DNA of 64,000 nt from Chlorokybus atmophyticus. Its lineage: Eukaryota; Streptophyta; Chlorokybophyceae; Chlorokybales; Chlorokybaceae. Position 1 is the first letter of the stretch, and every line of letters starts with the position of its first letter. Location: NCBI GenBank assembly GCA_009103225.1, contig RHPI01001037.1, positions 575,050 to 639,049 of the forward strand. Reading direction: 5' to 3'. The notes beneath the pieces are model-generated. The model had not been told where the DNA came from. It was given only the letters and a program-made list of their open reading frames with translations, and ran no database searches. Shown here in pieces: positions 47,369-57,827 of the stretch. Both the position numbers and the translations under genes were made by a program.

Positions 47369-48815
47369 TGTAACGATACTACTACTTACTTGCTGGTTGG
47401 GGCTTGGCAAACTTATGCACAAGCACGAAGGACTTACACCGGAAGTCCCACCAGCACCACGGTGCAAGGGAAGTTGCAGCAGCGCACCAAGGAAGGAGAG
47501 GATGACCACCAACCTCTCCACACAGCTCCAGCCCCAGGCATTCCCACGCCCAACACACCCACACACACCACACCACACACCACAAGAGATGAGGGGGAGA
47601 GCCCCTTCAACAGCTAACAACCAGGCACCCGACGCACAAGTTGCCCTCTTGTAAGGCAAACACACATTAATGTTTTAATCACTACTAATTCCATTCCCAC
47701 TCAAAGATTCAACTTAGCGTTTATTCCACATGGTGCTCTCGAGCTGGCACACACGATGTCCAAGGCCACCTAGGCCTTGTCACTATGCGCTGACCTTGTC
47801 TTAACAGACTGCACATTGGGAGTATTGAACCATCTCAGACTATCATGAAACAAACAATCCTACTTCGGAATCACCAACTCAGGCTCCCCTAGATGTAACA
47901 TCGGCGCCTTAATCACTAGGCTACGGCAGCAGAAGTCGCTGCCACAAGAGGAGCCAAATGCCGTTTAGCTATGTCCTACTATAGAATGACATTCCTCCCA
48001 ACTCATTATCTGTGGGCTAGTGTTATCCCCCATGTCACCTATCGGGCTCGCCGCGACCTGCCCGCCGCCGCGCAAATCGCGCTCCGCAGCTGGCCTTCGT
48101 CCCTGTCCCTATGGGATTGGACCCTCGTCACATGGCGCGCCAACACACGTCAAATCGCGACCGCTCCGGCGGTCGTAGGCCGTGAGTACCACCGCTTCAA
48201 CGGGCGCGGTGCTTTCAGTTCATTAATTTGCCAATATTTGCCTTGGATCGAATTTCACGGCAACTAGCAGTTCTCGTCCCTATGGGTGGGATTCGCACCT
48301 GTGCCGCTCAACTCCGTCACCACTGTAACATCGACGCCTTAGCCCCTAGGCTACAGCAGCAAAAGTCGCTGCCATAGAAGGAGCCACATGCCATATAACC
48401 ATGTCCCATACCATGGTGTGACACTATAACACATGTACTTGCGGATTGCCCACAGGCACCACTTGCCTTGCGACTGTCACACTTATGGCAAATCGCACTA
48501 CCACAGTACACATCATGTGGTTTGCCAACCTGGCTCACAAACTTGTAACTGCCACTACCTGTGGCAACTCGCAATACTCGCGATAATGAAGGCTCACATG
48601 CCCCAAGCATTGACCAGCTCTGTGCTAGCCCAGAATTAATGCCTTGTGTAGTTTATCATCATTCAAGGCCCACATAGGCTCAAGAGCGGACCGCATGAGA
48701 GCACACGCCATAAGCACTTACACTCGCTTATAAAATGGAAAATCCCACTTGATCCCTTCTTACTTACATAAGCAAAGGGCAGAGAATGACTTTTGCCAGC
48801 CTTATAGGCGTGACA
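47369..48815 (-). repeat. 3' LTR of the LARD-like element, split by TRIM-B
   Basis: It is homologous to 57828-58747 on both sides of TRIM-B. The homology resumes exactly at the TRIM-B target duplication. Frames in the CACACCACACC-rich part are not genes. Confidence 0.85.
47894..48423 (-). mobile_element. TRIM-B: miniature LTR retrotransposon, 530 bp, inside the LARD LTR
   Basis: On the minus strand the parts run 5' LTR 48423-48324 (100 bp), primer site 48322-48312 (TGGTGACGGAG), non-coding interior, polypurine tract 48002-47992 (GTTGGGAGGAA) and 3' LTR 47991-47894 (98 bp). The LTRs start TGTCA and end GATGTTACA. Flanks CTAGA/CTATA match at 4 of 5 positions. The homologous position in the other LARD LTR lacks it. 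TAGCCTAGGGG (48353-48343) and GGTGCGAATCC (48299-48289) match Pol III A- and B-box consensus. Confidence 0.87.
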
Positions 48816-48892
48816 TTCCTCCCCACTTGCTTTGCAACAACCGCGTTGCAATAGATGGAACACTTGCACCAGCACAAGCCGGATGCGAGGGT

Positions 48893-49429
48893 TGTCACGA
48901 TTTGGGAGAAATGATGAGAGACCCCACTCATAGTAGCCTCCTTTGCTACCATAGCCTAGTGGTCGGAGCCCACTTGTTACAATGGTATCGGAGCTTGACG
49001 TCTCAGGTTCATTCCTGTAGGGGACTGAGGCAGATCTAAGGGCAAAAAACGTTTGGGGCGGCTTGCCCTAAACTGGGCACAGGTTCGCAACCTGCACGCC
49101 GAGCCAATTTAATTTATGGTCGCGTGAGCGGTCGCGCCGCGATGGCAGGTTGCGCGGTAAGGATGGCAGCTGCAGTTCGGTCGGTTATGATCGTTGTAGG
49201 TTAGATGCAAAAGGCCGCAAGTGGACCGGTCGTGGTATGGCCGTGACTACGTAGACGTGGGCTAGTGAGTGCTTCATTGGATAATGAGGACGTGGGTTAA
49301 AATGGGGAGGAATGTCACGATTTGGGAAAAATTCTGACAAACCTCACCCATGGTAGCGTCTTTTGCTACGGTAGGAAAAGACGCTACCAAAAGTGAGGTT
49401 AGCCTAGTGGTTGGAGCCCATTTGTTACA
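48893..49429 (+). mobile_element. TRIM-A: miniature LTR retrotransposon, 537 bp
   Basis: The parts are 5' LTR 48893-48981 (89 bp, TGTCACGATTTGGG to GTTACA), primer site 48983-48994 (TGGTATCGGAGC, one mismatch to the usual initiator tRNA-Met site TGGTATCAGAGC), about 300 bp of non-coding interior, polypurine tract about 49295-49312 (ending AAAATGGGGAGGAA) and 3' LTR 49313-49429 (117 bp). Flanking AGGGT/AAGGT match at 4 of 5. The 3' LTR is longer because of a hairpin insertion. Pol III-like A box TAGCCTAGTGG lies at 48952-48962 and a B-box-like GGTTCATTCC at 49006-49015. Confidence 0.85.
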
Positions 49430-49655
49430 AAGGTGATCAATCCCCGATCGGAGGCTGCACTCCCTGGTGAAAGTAGTGCAAGTCGTGGCAGTGACAACCA
49501 ACTGTAATACTGAGTACCAATGCGCGCGGTGTTGGTATGTCATATGAAGAGGTTGTAGGCATGTGTACATGCTCTCAGGCTCTGAACACACGATCAGAAG
49601 TGGCACCTGTGGATTCAAGCTCATTCTCAAATCCTTGAACTTTGCAGCACGGTTG

Positions 49656-49931
49656 TTAAGCTGACTGGCTCTCAGATGGTATGTCTCTTTGCCATAACCA
49701 AGCTAGTCGATTTGCAAGGTTTCCAAGCTTCATAAACCGGGTTGCCAACATAGCAACAAACTCAGACATGAGATCACTCAACTCTAACAGCCATTGGCTC
49801 CTCCCCACTTTGGGTAAGAGATACCTCACTGCTTTGCCATCATTGGCACACACTTTTAGCCTGTTTAGCAACTTGACAAACCATGTTTTAAGTGCATAAG
49901 CACAAGGCAACTGTTCCACATCAACCGCCAT
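49656..49931 (-). pseudogene. 91-residue open frame of unknown function in the LARD interior
   Basis: The frame starts MAVDVEQLPCAYALKTWF and runs with balanced, protein-like composition (Leu, Ala, Trp, Arg) to SESQSA. It is on the same strand as the LARD element. It could be a fragment of a lost gag-like or captured gene; no family was recognised. Confidence 0.25.
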
Positions 49932-50214
49932 AAGATCCTCCCCACTTGACTTGTGGACTCCCAGCAGTGCCTTGCCATCATCTCATTCGAGCGCATCAGA
50001 CATCTTATTAATTCTGCAATTGGCCACTGGTGTCTTACTTACAGCTTTGAAAGCACAAAATTGGCAAATCGCAAGCACTGGCATAGCATTACTTACATGT
50101 GCACCTGTAACGGGAGCAATACTAATAGGGGTATTATTGCTACGTAAATGACACATCTGGTATGAATGAGTACATTAAGTACTTATTTATACCTCTTTTC
50201 TCCGGGTTTCTCGC

Positions 50215-50265
50215 TTATCAAAGCTGATAATACTTTATCAAAGCTGATAATACTTTATCAAAGCT
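50215..50265. repeat. 20-bp tandem repeat in the gypsy 5' LTR
   Basis: TTATCAAAGCTGATAATACT is repeated twice plus a partial third copy. It probably lies in the U3 region. GGTACCT-type short repeats follow at about 50360-50400. Confidence 0.85.
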
Positions 50266-50773
50266 TTGGTAAGTCCCAATGGGAGTAGAACCGCCTATCA
50301 AGCCTATTTGGTGTCGCATTTCATATATGCGATGACTATAGCCAGATATCTATTTGGGTACCTCGTTGCTAGGTACCTTATCGATAGGTACCTGATCTTT
50401 GAGAACCTTATCGTTTGATATCTGAGCTCTGATTGGCTCACGTGAGATCTCTAACGGCAACCCTATCTATAGGGATAACATCTACTTGTGAGTTCAATAT
50501 TGAGAGACATCAATGTGATATACTCTTGATTTAAAAGGCCTCATCAACTGATGGGATCGGATTCAGTCTTCTGCCACAGCGTCATGCTGCCGGCGGCTTG
50601 ACAGGCTTGTTGTTGTGGTTAAACACAGCCTTTTGCTGTTTGGTAACACTCCGAATCCAGCCTTTCCTGTTTTGGGACTGGTTTGGACTCTGTCTAGGAC
50701 TTAAGCAACTTGGGGTCAGGTTTTTATCCTCTCGTTAAACCTAGTCCATTGGTGAGGTTCTCACCATTCCATA

Positions 50774-51986
50774 TTGCCTGTTTTGCAGACAAATGGAAGA
50801 GAATTCGGTGCCCACCTCGAAGGGGAAAGCTCGCATAAGGAGCAACCTTCTCGTGAGGAGGAGTTTCCATCCATGGAGGATATTGCCAATTCAGATGATG
50901 CACCTAATGAGTCTCATGCTGCTCAGGCTGTGGATAATTCGGTGGAACCAGACGGACCACCTCCACCACCAACAGGTCTTGAAATCATGATTCGCTTGAC
51001 GAAACAAAACTTAATGGACCACTTTCTTGGCACCTATGATGAGGATCCTCGTGAGGCAATTATCTCGCTCATCAACTTCCTCTGTAAGATGGCGGAAGCG
51101 GTCTCAAAGCTCACCACCTTTATGAGGCGACATTGGGAGGGTCAGATAGGTGAAGGCAAACGTATTTTAAACATGATCGAGCGCCTTCAACGCTCTGACA
51201 ATGGATCACCTGTTCAGGCCCTCGCTCGCCCTGCCGAGTTTGTTCCCAACAAGCAAGCGGCCATCTTTTATTGGCTCTTGAAGCTGAGACACTATGTCAA
51301 CTCCCTTCACATTCTTGAGGAGGGGAAGTTGCGTGTAGCTGAATTGCTGATTCCGAACGATGCTCTTGCAGAGTGGTACCGCCGTAAGCAACGTGATGCG
51401 AACCTTGGGCGAGAAATGAATCGGTTGTGCTGTTTTATGGAGCAGCGATATGGTGGTGCAGATCCTGCCCAGGTTGCTCGCAACCAGTTGCATAATTTGC
51501 GTCAGAACAGTCGCCCGGTCCAGCAGTACATTCAGGACTTCCAGTCGCTTGTCAGCAAAATAAATGCTGGCAAGTTACCTATGAGTGACGCTGATCAGCT
51601 GGACTTGTTCAGGCGTGGCTTGGGCACAGATCTCGTGCAGCATGTGGCTGTCAACCTCGCGAGCTTGCAAGAGTGGGCCTCAAAAGATTTGCCAATGCTA
51701 ATGCAGATGGTTCCTGCTGTGGACAGTGAAAAGCGCTCGCATGCGAACATGCTGACCACAACTAAAGAGGCAGCCCCCGCATCAGCTGCAAAGCGCACGG
51801 CCACTGACAACAAGTCCTTCTCCTTTGTCAAGAAGGTAAAAACATCTTAGCCTGCTGGTCCGAATGTCGCTGTCAAACCTCACAGCCATATCATTTGCAA
51901 CTTTTGCAAGAAGACAGGCCACGTCGAGGCAAAGTGCTATGCCAAGCAGAACGCAAAAAAGGCCAAGCAACAGAAGGACCAGAAAT
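50774..51986 (+). pseudogene. Gypsy gag with premature stop before the zinc knuckle
   Basis: An open frame runs to TAG at 51848-51850 and contains a capsid-like helical region (LRHYVNSLHILEEG, YIQDFQSLVSKINAG). The same frame then continues with a CCHC zinc knuckle (CNFCKKTGHVEAKC, 51896-51937) to a second stop near 51986. The first in-frame ATG is at about 50873; earlier sequence is open but starts with TTG. The intervening stop marks decay. Confidence 0.8.
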
Positions 51987-52406
51987 AGGAATTGTCCGTG
52001 GTTGGTAGTTTTAGTTGAGCACAATGACATTAGAAACTCTGTACTTTTTGAGAGACTTTCCTCTCTTTACAATGTAAAAACATTATGGAAAAATGTGAGC
52101 ACACCACCCATGTTAGCAAACACAACTGGTTTTGTTTTTATCAATGTTCCATTCTTGCTGTTGGTAATTGGTGTTAAGCAATTACGCGAGTTGCAACTAC
52201 AACACGCTATCACTGCATGCGTAGTTATCCCTCAATATCATGGCCCATGGTTGCGATTGTTGAAAGGGGAGAAGTGATTATGCAACTCTCACGCAGAGTT
52301 ACACGGACATCACCATTACGAGTGATCTTTATCAAGTTTGCAGCACTGCTAATGTCGGAGTGCTAATCACGGCACTCCGACATTAGCTACATTTAATGGT
52401 CACTCA

Positions 52407-52821
52407 GTGCTACTCCAATGGAGATTGGAGAGTCAATCTATGAGCACACCATGTACAGCATTGATCGATACTGGTGCAAACCATAACTTTGTTGAACATG
52501 CTTGGGTGAAACGTAATAACATACCTTTCATCAGTCACGTCGCATGTACGTGCTGCCGGTTCCACCCTGAATGCAATTGGGGAGGTGAAGGGGCGTTTTG
52601 TTATTAACAGCCATAAGACCTGACCAACTTTCATCGTGGTGGATAAAGGTATCCCCGGGGTGGATGTTGTTTTGGGTAAACAGTGGCACACCAAAGCAGG
52701 TTTGCAATTAAACTCTCGAGCAAATACGTGCCATTGTAAGGGTAAACGTAAGGTGACGTTAAACGCGCCTGTACATTGTTCCGCTCTTCTCTGCTATGCT
52801 ACTAAAACGTTGCATGCGTAA
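52407..52821 (+). pseudogene. Gypsy aspartic protease remnant
   Basis: ALIDTGANHNFV (DTG at about 52467-52475) is the retropepsin active site. The downstream part (GVDVVLGKQW) lies in another frame from 52636, so a frameshift separates them. Confidence 0.75.
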
Positions 52822-52922
52822 ATGTAAGGAAGTATATTTGATGCACTTACAGCAGGTTGAGACACCTGTTGAACATGCCGTAACTGACCCTGCGGTGCAA
52901 TTACTTATGGAACAATACGCAG

Positions 52923-53843
52923 ATGTATTTCAGGATAAACTCCAAGAATTGCCTCTTGATAGAAACATACATCATACCATTCCGTTGGAAGAAGGGGCAA
53001 AGCCACTTCAGGCGCCAGTGGCGGCCTATCCATAAACTAAGTCCCGTAGATTACGCGAAAATGGAAAAACAGCTCAAAGAGTTATTGGACAAAGGTTTGG
53101 TAACAAAAAGCATATCTCCTTTTGGAGCACTAATTTTGTTTGTGCCCAAATTGAATGGCAAGCTACGCATGTGTGTTGATTACTGTGCATTAAACAAGGT
53201 AAATGTGAACAACAGATACCCTTTGCCTCGGATTGATGATTTGTTTGATCAGCTGTCAGGTGCAACAGTGTTCAGCACGCTGGATTTGACCAGTGGTTAT
53301 CATCAAATCAGAATTCACCCGCCGGATATACGGGAAACTGCGTTTCGCACCCCAATAGGTCACTTCGCATATAAGGTGTTGCCATTTGGGTTAACAAATG
53401 CACCAGCTACATTTCAAGCAGAAATGAGTGCTGTGTTTGCTGACAAATTGTACAAGTTTGTACTTGTATATCTTGATGACATTATTGTGTTTAGCAAAAC
53501 CCGAGAAGAACACCACAAGCATAAGGAATTGGTTCCGTCCAAATTGCGTAAACACAAATTCCATGCCAACCTGTCCAAATGCAATGTTGCAAATGACAAA
53601 CTACCCTTTTTAGAGCATGTGATTGGCAAAAAAGGATTGACCACAGATCGAAAAAAGGTGTGTGCGGTGAAGGATTGGCCACCACCCAAGGATGTACATC
53701 AGTTATGTGCTTTCTTGGGACTGGCTAATTACTTCCGCAAGTTGATGCGAGCATATTCCAACATGGCAAATCCTTTGACATCTTTACTTCAACAAGATGT
53801 TAGATTCGTGTGGACGGAGGCACACCAGGTTCACAGGCACTAA
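52923..53843 (+). pseudogene. Gypsy reverse transcriptase
   Basis: The open stretch carries LRMCVDYCALNKVNVNNRYP, STLDLTSGYHQIRIHP, LPFGLTNAPATFQ and the catalytic YLDD (53469-53480). The upstream linker is in a different frame, and the frame ends by a shift into the RNase H part. Confidence 0.9.
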
Positions 53844-54372
53844 AGATGCGTTAACACAAGCCCCTGTGTTGACCTTTCCCGACCATATAAAGCCTTTCGT
53901 GGTGATCAATGATGCTTCCACCATTGGGTGTGGGACAGTCCCTCTACAAAATGACAGACCGTGTGCGTATAAAAGTAGAAGATTCAATCCTGCTGAGCAT
54001 AACTACACAACCACTGAACAAGAATTGCTTGGTGTGGTGCACGCGTTGCGCACATGGCGTTGCTATTTGGAAGGAGTGGAGTTTTTAGTAATTACTGATC
54101 ACAACGCACTCACATTTTTCCATACGCAACAAAACTTGTCAAGACGGCAAGCTAGGTGGAATGAGTTCATTTTTCGTTTCACTTTCACTTGGCAATACCG
54201 TCCGGGTCGCACCAATATGGCGGATCCACTAAGTCGTAGCCCTGCTCTTTTGGCACTTACGCGCTCTCGGTATACGCGTAATGCGCAACAGTGTGAAGAC
54301 CCTTTCGTAAAGGAAATATCCACAAGTTATGCCTCAGATGATTGGTTTCGCAGTCAAACCAACTTGCAATAG
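53797..54372 (+). pseudogene. Gypsy RNase H domain
   Basis: The motifs VVINDASTIGCG, NYTTTEQELLGVVHALRTWR and VITDHNALTFF are typical of Ty3/gypsy RNase H, ending in the conserved YRPGRTNMADPLSR. It is out of frame with the preceding reverse transcriptase. Confidence 0.9.
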
Positions 54373-55459
54373 CTTACTGCTGTCGCAATTTGTGGTATAA
54401 AGGGGAGCAGATGACAATTCCCAACTCGGGCGACTTGCGTAGACAATGCTTACAATCAGTGCACGACCCGCCGTATGCTGGGCATTTGAGTAAACATCAA
54501 ACACTCAAAGCAGCGCAGCAATTATACTGGTGGCCATCGATGTTAACTGATGTGGATTAGTACGTTCGCTCATGTGATGTATGTAAACGTAATAAGCCAT
54601 TTTGGAAAAAACAAGCTGGATTGCTTAAGCTGTTGGCAATCCCAAAACAGAAGTGGGATAGTGTTAATAAAAATTTGACTACTGACCTAACTAAAACAGC
54701 AGATAAATACATTGCTATTGTACTGTTTTGTCGACCGTCTGACCAAAATGATGCATTTTGCCCCGTGTTGCACAATTGTGAGTGCACGAGACTTGGCTCA
54801 TTGATGTGTGTCAAATATGTTCAGAGTTCACGGTGCCTCGTGAACTCATCACGGATCGTGATCCTCGGTTTGTCTCCAAGTTTTGAAGAGCAGTCTGTGA
54901 ATTGTTGGGGTTACAACAAAACATGTGGTATGCTTTTCACCCGTAAACGGATGGGCAAACCAAACGATCAAACCAAATACTGGAGGAAATGCTTCGCCAC
55001 TATGTGGCTCATGTTCATTTTGATTGGGACAGGTACTTGCCAATGGCAGAGCTCGCCGTGAACAGTGCGTGGCAGGAAAGTGTAAAGGAAACCCCATTCT
55101 TCTTAAATTATAGGATTCGCCTGAACACACCGGTGTCATAGCGCGTACCTCGCAATGCCCTACCTGTACCAGCGGCAACGGATTTTGCCATTGCTATGCA
55201 GGAACATTTGGCTCGAGCCAAGCTATACCTGCCAGAAGCACAAGACAGGCAAAAAGCTTATGCTGATACACATAGAACAATGGCCACTTTCGATGTCGGC
55301 GATAAAGTTTTGCTGAACGCCAAAAACATAACCGTTAAGGGAACAGGTGCCCGCAGATTGCTGCCCCGATGGTTAGGTCCGTTCTCTATCATTATTGGAG
55401 TTAGTACGCACGCTTATCGACTGCAATTGCCCCCAATGTGCGTACACACAACCATGTGA
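54342..55459 (+). pseudogene. Gypsy integrase, broken into several frames
   Basis: The HHCC zinc-binding region (VHDPPYAGHLSKH ... CDVCKRNK) is cut by a TAG near 54558-54560. The catalytic-core region is broken by at least one frameshift near 54725. The C-terminal part (from about 55196: QEHLARAKLYLPEAQDRQKA, then FDVGDKVLLNAKNI) is in yet another stretch. Confidence 0.8.
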
Positions 55460-55710
55460 ACTTGTTGAAACCTTACCACTTAGACGGTAAAACACAGCCT
55501 CCACCACCGCTAGTTGAGGTGGACAGCGAGCTCAAATACGAGGTGGAAGCTATATTGGACCATAAGCTAAATAGTCGAGGACGCGCAACTCGCTATTTGG
55601 TGAAATGGAAAGGGTATGGCTCAAACCATAACAGTTGGGAGCCCGACAGGCATCTTACGCACTGCCGCGAGTTGCTTCGAGCTTATTGGGATTCACGTCA
55701 TGTCCCGTAA
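55438..55710 (+). pseudogene. Chromodomain at the end of the gypsy pol
   Basis: YEVEAILDHKLNSRGRATRY followed by LVKWKGYGSNHNSWEPDRHL is a canonical chromodomain with aromatic positions Y, W and W. Such domains guide chromovirus integration to marked chromatin. A stop after HVP ends the frame. Confidence 0.9.
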
Positions 55711-55854
55711 ATTGTGGGCTTGGTTTCATGACAGACCGGCAGTGCAGTTTTATTACCACACTATTTCCTGTTATCTCACGGGTATCGATTACTCAAACCC
55801 AGGTCTGATCAACTTGAGTTCAACGAAGACGTTGAAAACCTAAATGAGGGGGGA

Positions 55855-55899
55855 TGTAACGGGAGCAATAATAATAGGGGTATTATTGCTCCCATTACA
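55855..55899 (+). repeat. Residual 45-bp 3' LTR of the gypsy element, a palindrome
   Basis: It begins TGTAACGGGAGCAATA and ends TATTGCTCCCATTACA, so the two halves pair almost perfectly. The first about 37 bases also match the start of the 5' LTR (50106 onward). The exact target duplication follows directly. Confidence 0.85.
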
Positions 55900-56859
55900 G
55901 CACCCCTGGCTTCGTGCACATACACGTGTCATCACTGCAAACAGTAATGGTAAACTGCCCAGCTTGAGGGGTCTCAAACAAAACAAAACAGGTGGGTTGT
56001 GGTTGTCACCTACACTTTCCACCCCCTCTCAATAGCAGCGTTACTCCTGTAACATTGCAACTATCATCAACAACTCTTTCTCGGTTGCTGTGTACGCACA
56101 TGCATAACCTAGCCTCACATTACTACATCACCTGAATGGTCACCTTAAAGGGAGCGCTACTTAGCCTTAATCAACCCTTTCTCAAGACCTTGTTGTGTCT
56201 CTCCATGTCCGCATATAGCTGGACTCTACCCATACATATACATAGGCATGAAGACTTGCACAACTCGAACAAGGCCTTGCGTACTACACATTGTAATCAA
56301 GTGGCAAGCAACAAGTCTAAGCAAGCTGACATACATTGCCAGAAGACTCACAAAGTGACGGGGTTCAAGTCGCATTGGCAGTCCGCTTCATCACATGTAG
56401 CAGGGGTTGGGGTTTCTTGCCATATCGCTCTTCTCACCTGCTTAGTACCTAATAAACACGAGACAGCTATACGAGATGCATCATACTTGACAAAGGGTAC
56501 GACATTATGCCCATGTGCTCGCAAGGTCACACAACCTTACCGTGTTGCGTACATCGCAAGTTTAAGTATGCACATGTGTACTTAACTCATTCTCCCGCAC
56601 AGCAATGTTGCATGAGCGGAGAAGCTGTGACATCAAGTCACTATAAGCGAGTTGCTTATCTATATTTACAGAGCAAACGTCCTTTTGCAATCTCAGTTGC
56701 ATACATGTATGGCGTAATGCTTCATGTCCCTTCCAGATGAGAGCATGAAATCAAACACTTCTTAGCTTGAGCCTCATCGAGCTGCATGCTCATGCTCAGC
56801 CGTGCCTATCAAAGGTTGAACCATCACCACACAGTGCGGTCACCTAACAGATGTATTCG

Positions 56860-57740
56860 CGTGCATACATGTAGCAAGTGCAGCAATAAGCCAATGCATG
56901 TGCAAAGCCGCTCACGGACAGCAAATGCACACAACTTACACAGCAATTCGCTTGTAACACAGCCTACACCTGGCATGCACGTGTGCGTGCGGCTTCAAAC
57001 AACACCACTTGATGCAGTCAACAAGACAGGATGCACTCGGGCGCACACGTGTGCAGCAGGTGTAGCAACAAGTAATCATGTGTGCAAGGCTACGCACAAG
57101 CAGCATATGCACACACTCAAACATGGACCAACGTGTCAAACATCCCTTACCTAACATGGAAGTGTGCATGCAGCTGAAAACAACACCACTCGGTGCAGTC
57201 ACCATGACATGCACTCATGCGCACACATGTGCAGCAATACACGCGCAGCAACACAATGGCACAACTCAGCGTTCCAAACAACCCGTAACTAGCATGGAAA
57301 TGTGCGTGCCTCTGAGACATCATCATAACGGATGCACATGCACACACACGCGCGTACATGTATGTGTATGCGCATGCGCGCAGCAAAGTGCACTAGCAAG
57401 CAATTGCATGTGCAAAGCTACGCACTCGCAACAAATGCACACCACTAAAGCATGAAGCAGCTTCAGACATGGCTCACACCGTGCATGTAAACGTGCGTGC
57501 AGCTTAGACAGCAGCATACACATGCATGTACACGCACACGCACGCACACTCGCGCACACATGTACATCCGCGCAGTAAGTGCAGCAACAAGCATGTGCGT
57601 GTGCAAAGCCGCTCATAACAGCAAATGCACACAACTAGTGCACCAATCAGCGTGCAACATGGCCCATACTGTGCATGTAAGTGTGCACGCGGCTGAGTGT
57701 CAACAGGAACACCGCCATGTAGTGCACGCAAGCAAAGGAT
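56860..57740. repeat. Degenerate tandem array, about 185-bp unit
   Basis: Landmark words recur at similar spacing: GTGCGTGCGGCT-like words near 56984, 57164, 57300, 57493 and 57683, and GCAAATGCACACAAC-like words near 56922, 57107, 57431 and 57621. About five units of 140-190 bp, rich in TGCA/CACA, lie just inside the 5' LTR of the LARD element. Confidence 0.65.
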
Positions 57741-57827
57741 GCAACACATGCACCGTCTAGCAAGTGCACAAGCTGATGGACAAGCATGCACTGCTTTGCA
57801 AGGCTTGGAAACAAGTTTCGATTCCGA

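Larger units (their letters stand above)
50106..55899 (+). mobile_element. Ty3/gypsy chromovirus-type LTR retrotransposon, decayed
   Basis: The order is gag, protease, reverse transcriptase, RNase H, integrase, chromodomain, as in chromoviruses. Exact 5-bp duplications GCACC (50101-50105 and 55900-55904) flank it. The 5' LTR starts TGTAACGGGAGC at 50106; its right edge and the primer site were not resolved (probably between 50570 and 50760). A polypurine tract (TGAGGGGGGA) ends at 55854, right before the 3' LTR. The 3' LTR is only 45 bp. Several stops and frameshifts break the coding region, so this copy is not autonomous. Confidence 0.9.

Noticed and set aside
48280-48360. Stand-alone tRNA gene or SINE on the minus strand
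   Set aside because: A- and B-box matches are present, but acceptor-stem pairing and an anticodon arm were not found. The segment is the LTR/primer-site junction of TRIM-B, with a polypurine tract and second LTR in place.
56860-57740. CRISPR-like array
   Set aside because: Units are about 185 bp, degenerate and without a short constant repeat plus unique spacers. It is a eukaryotic tandem repeat inside a retroelement.
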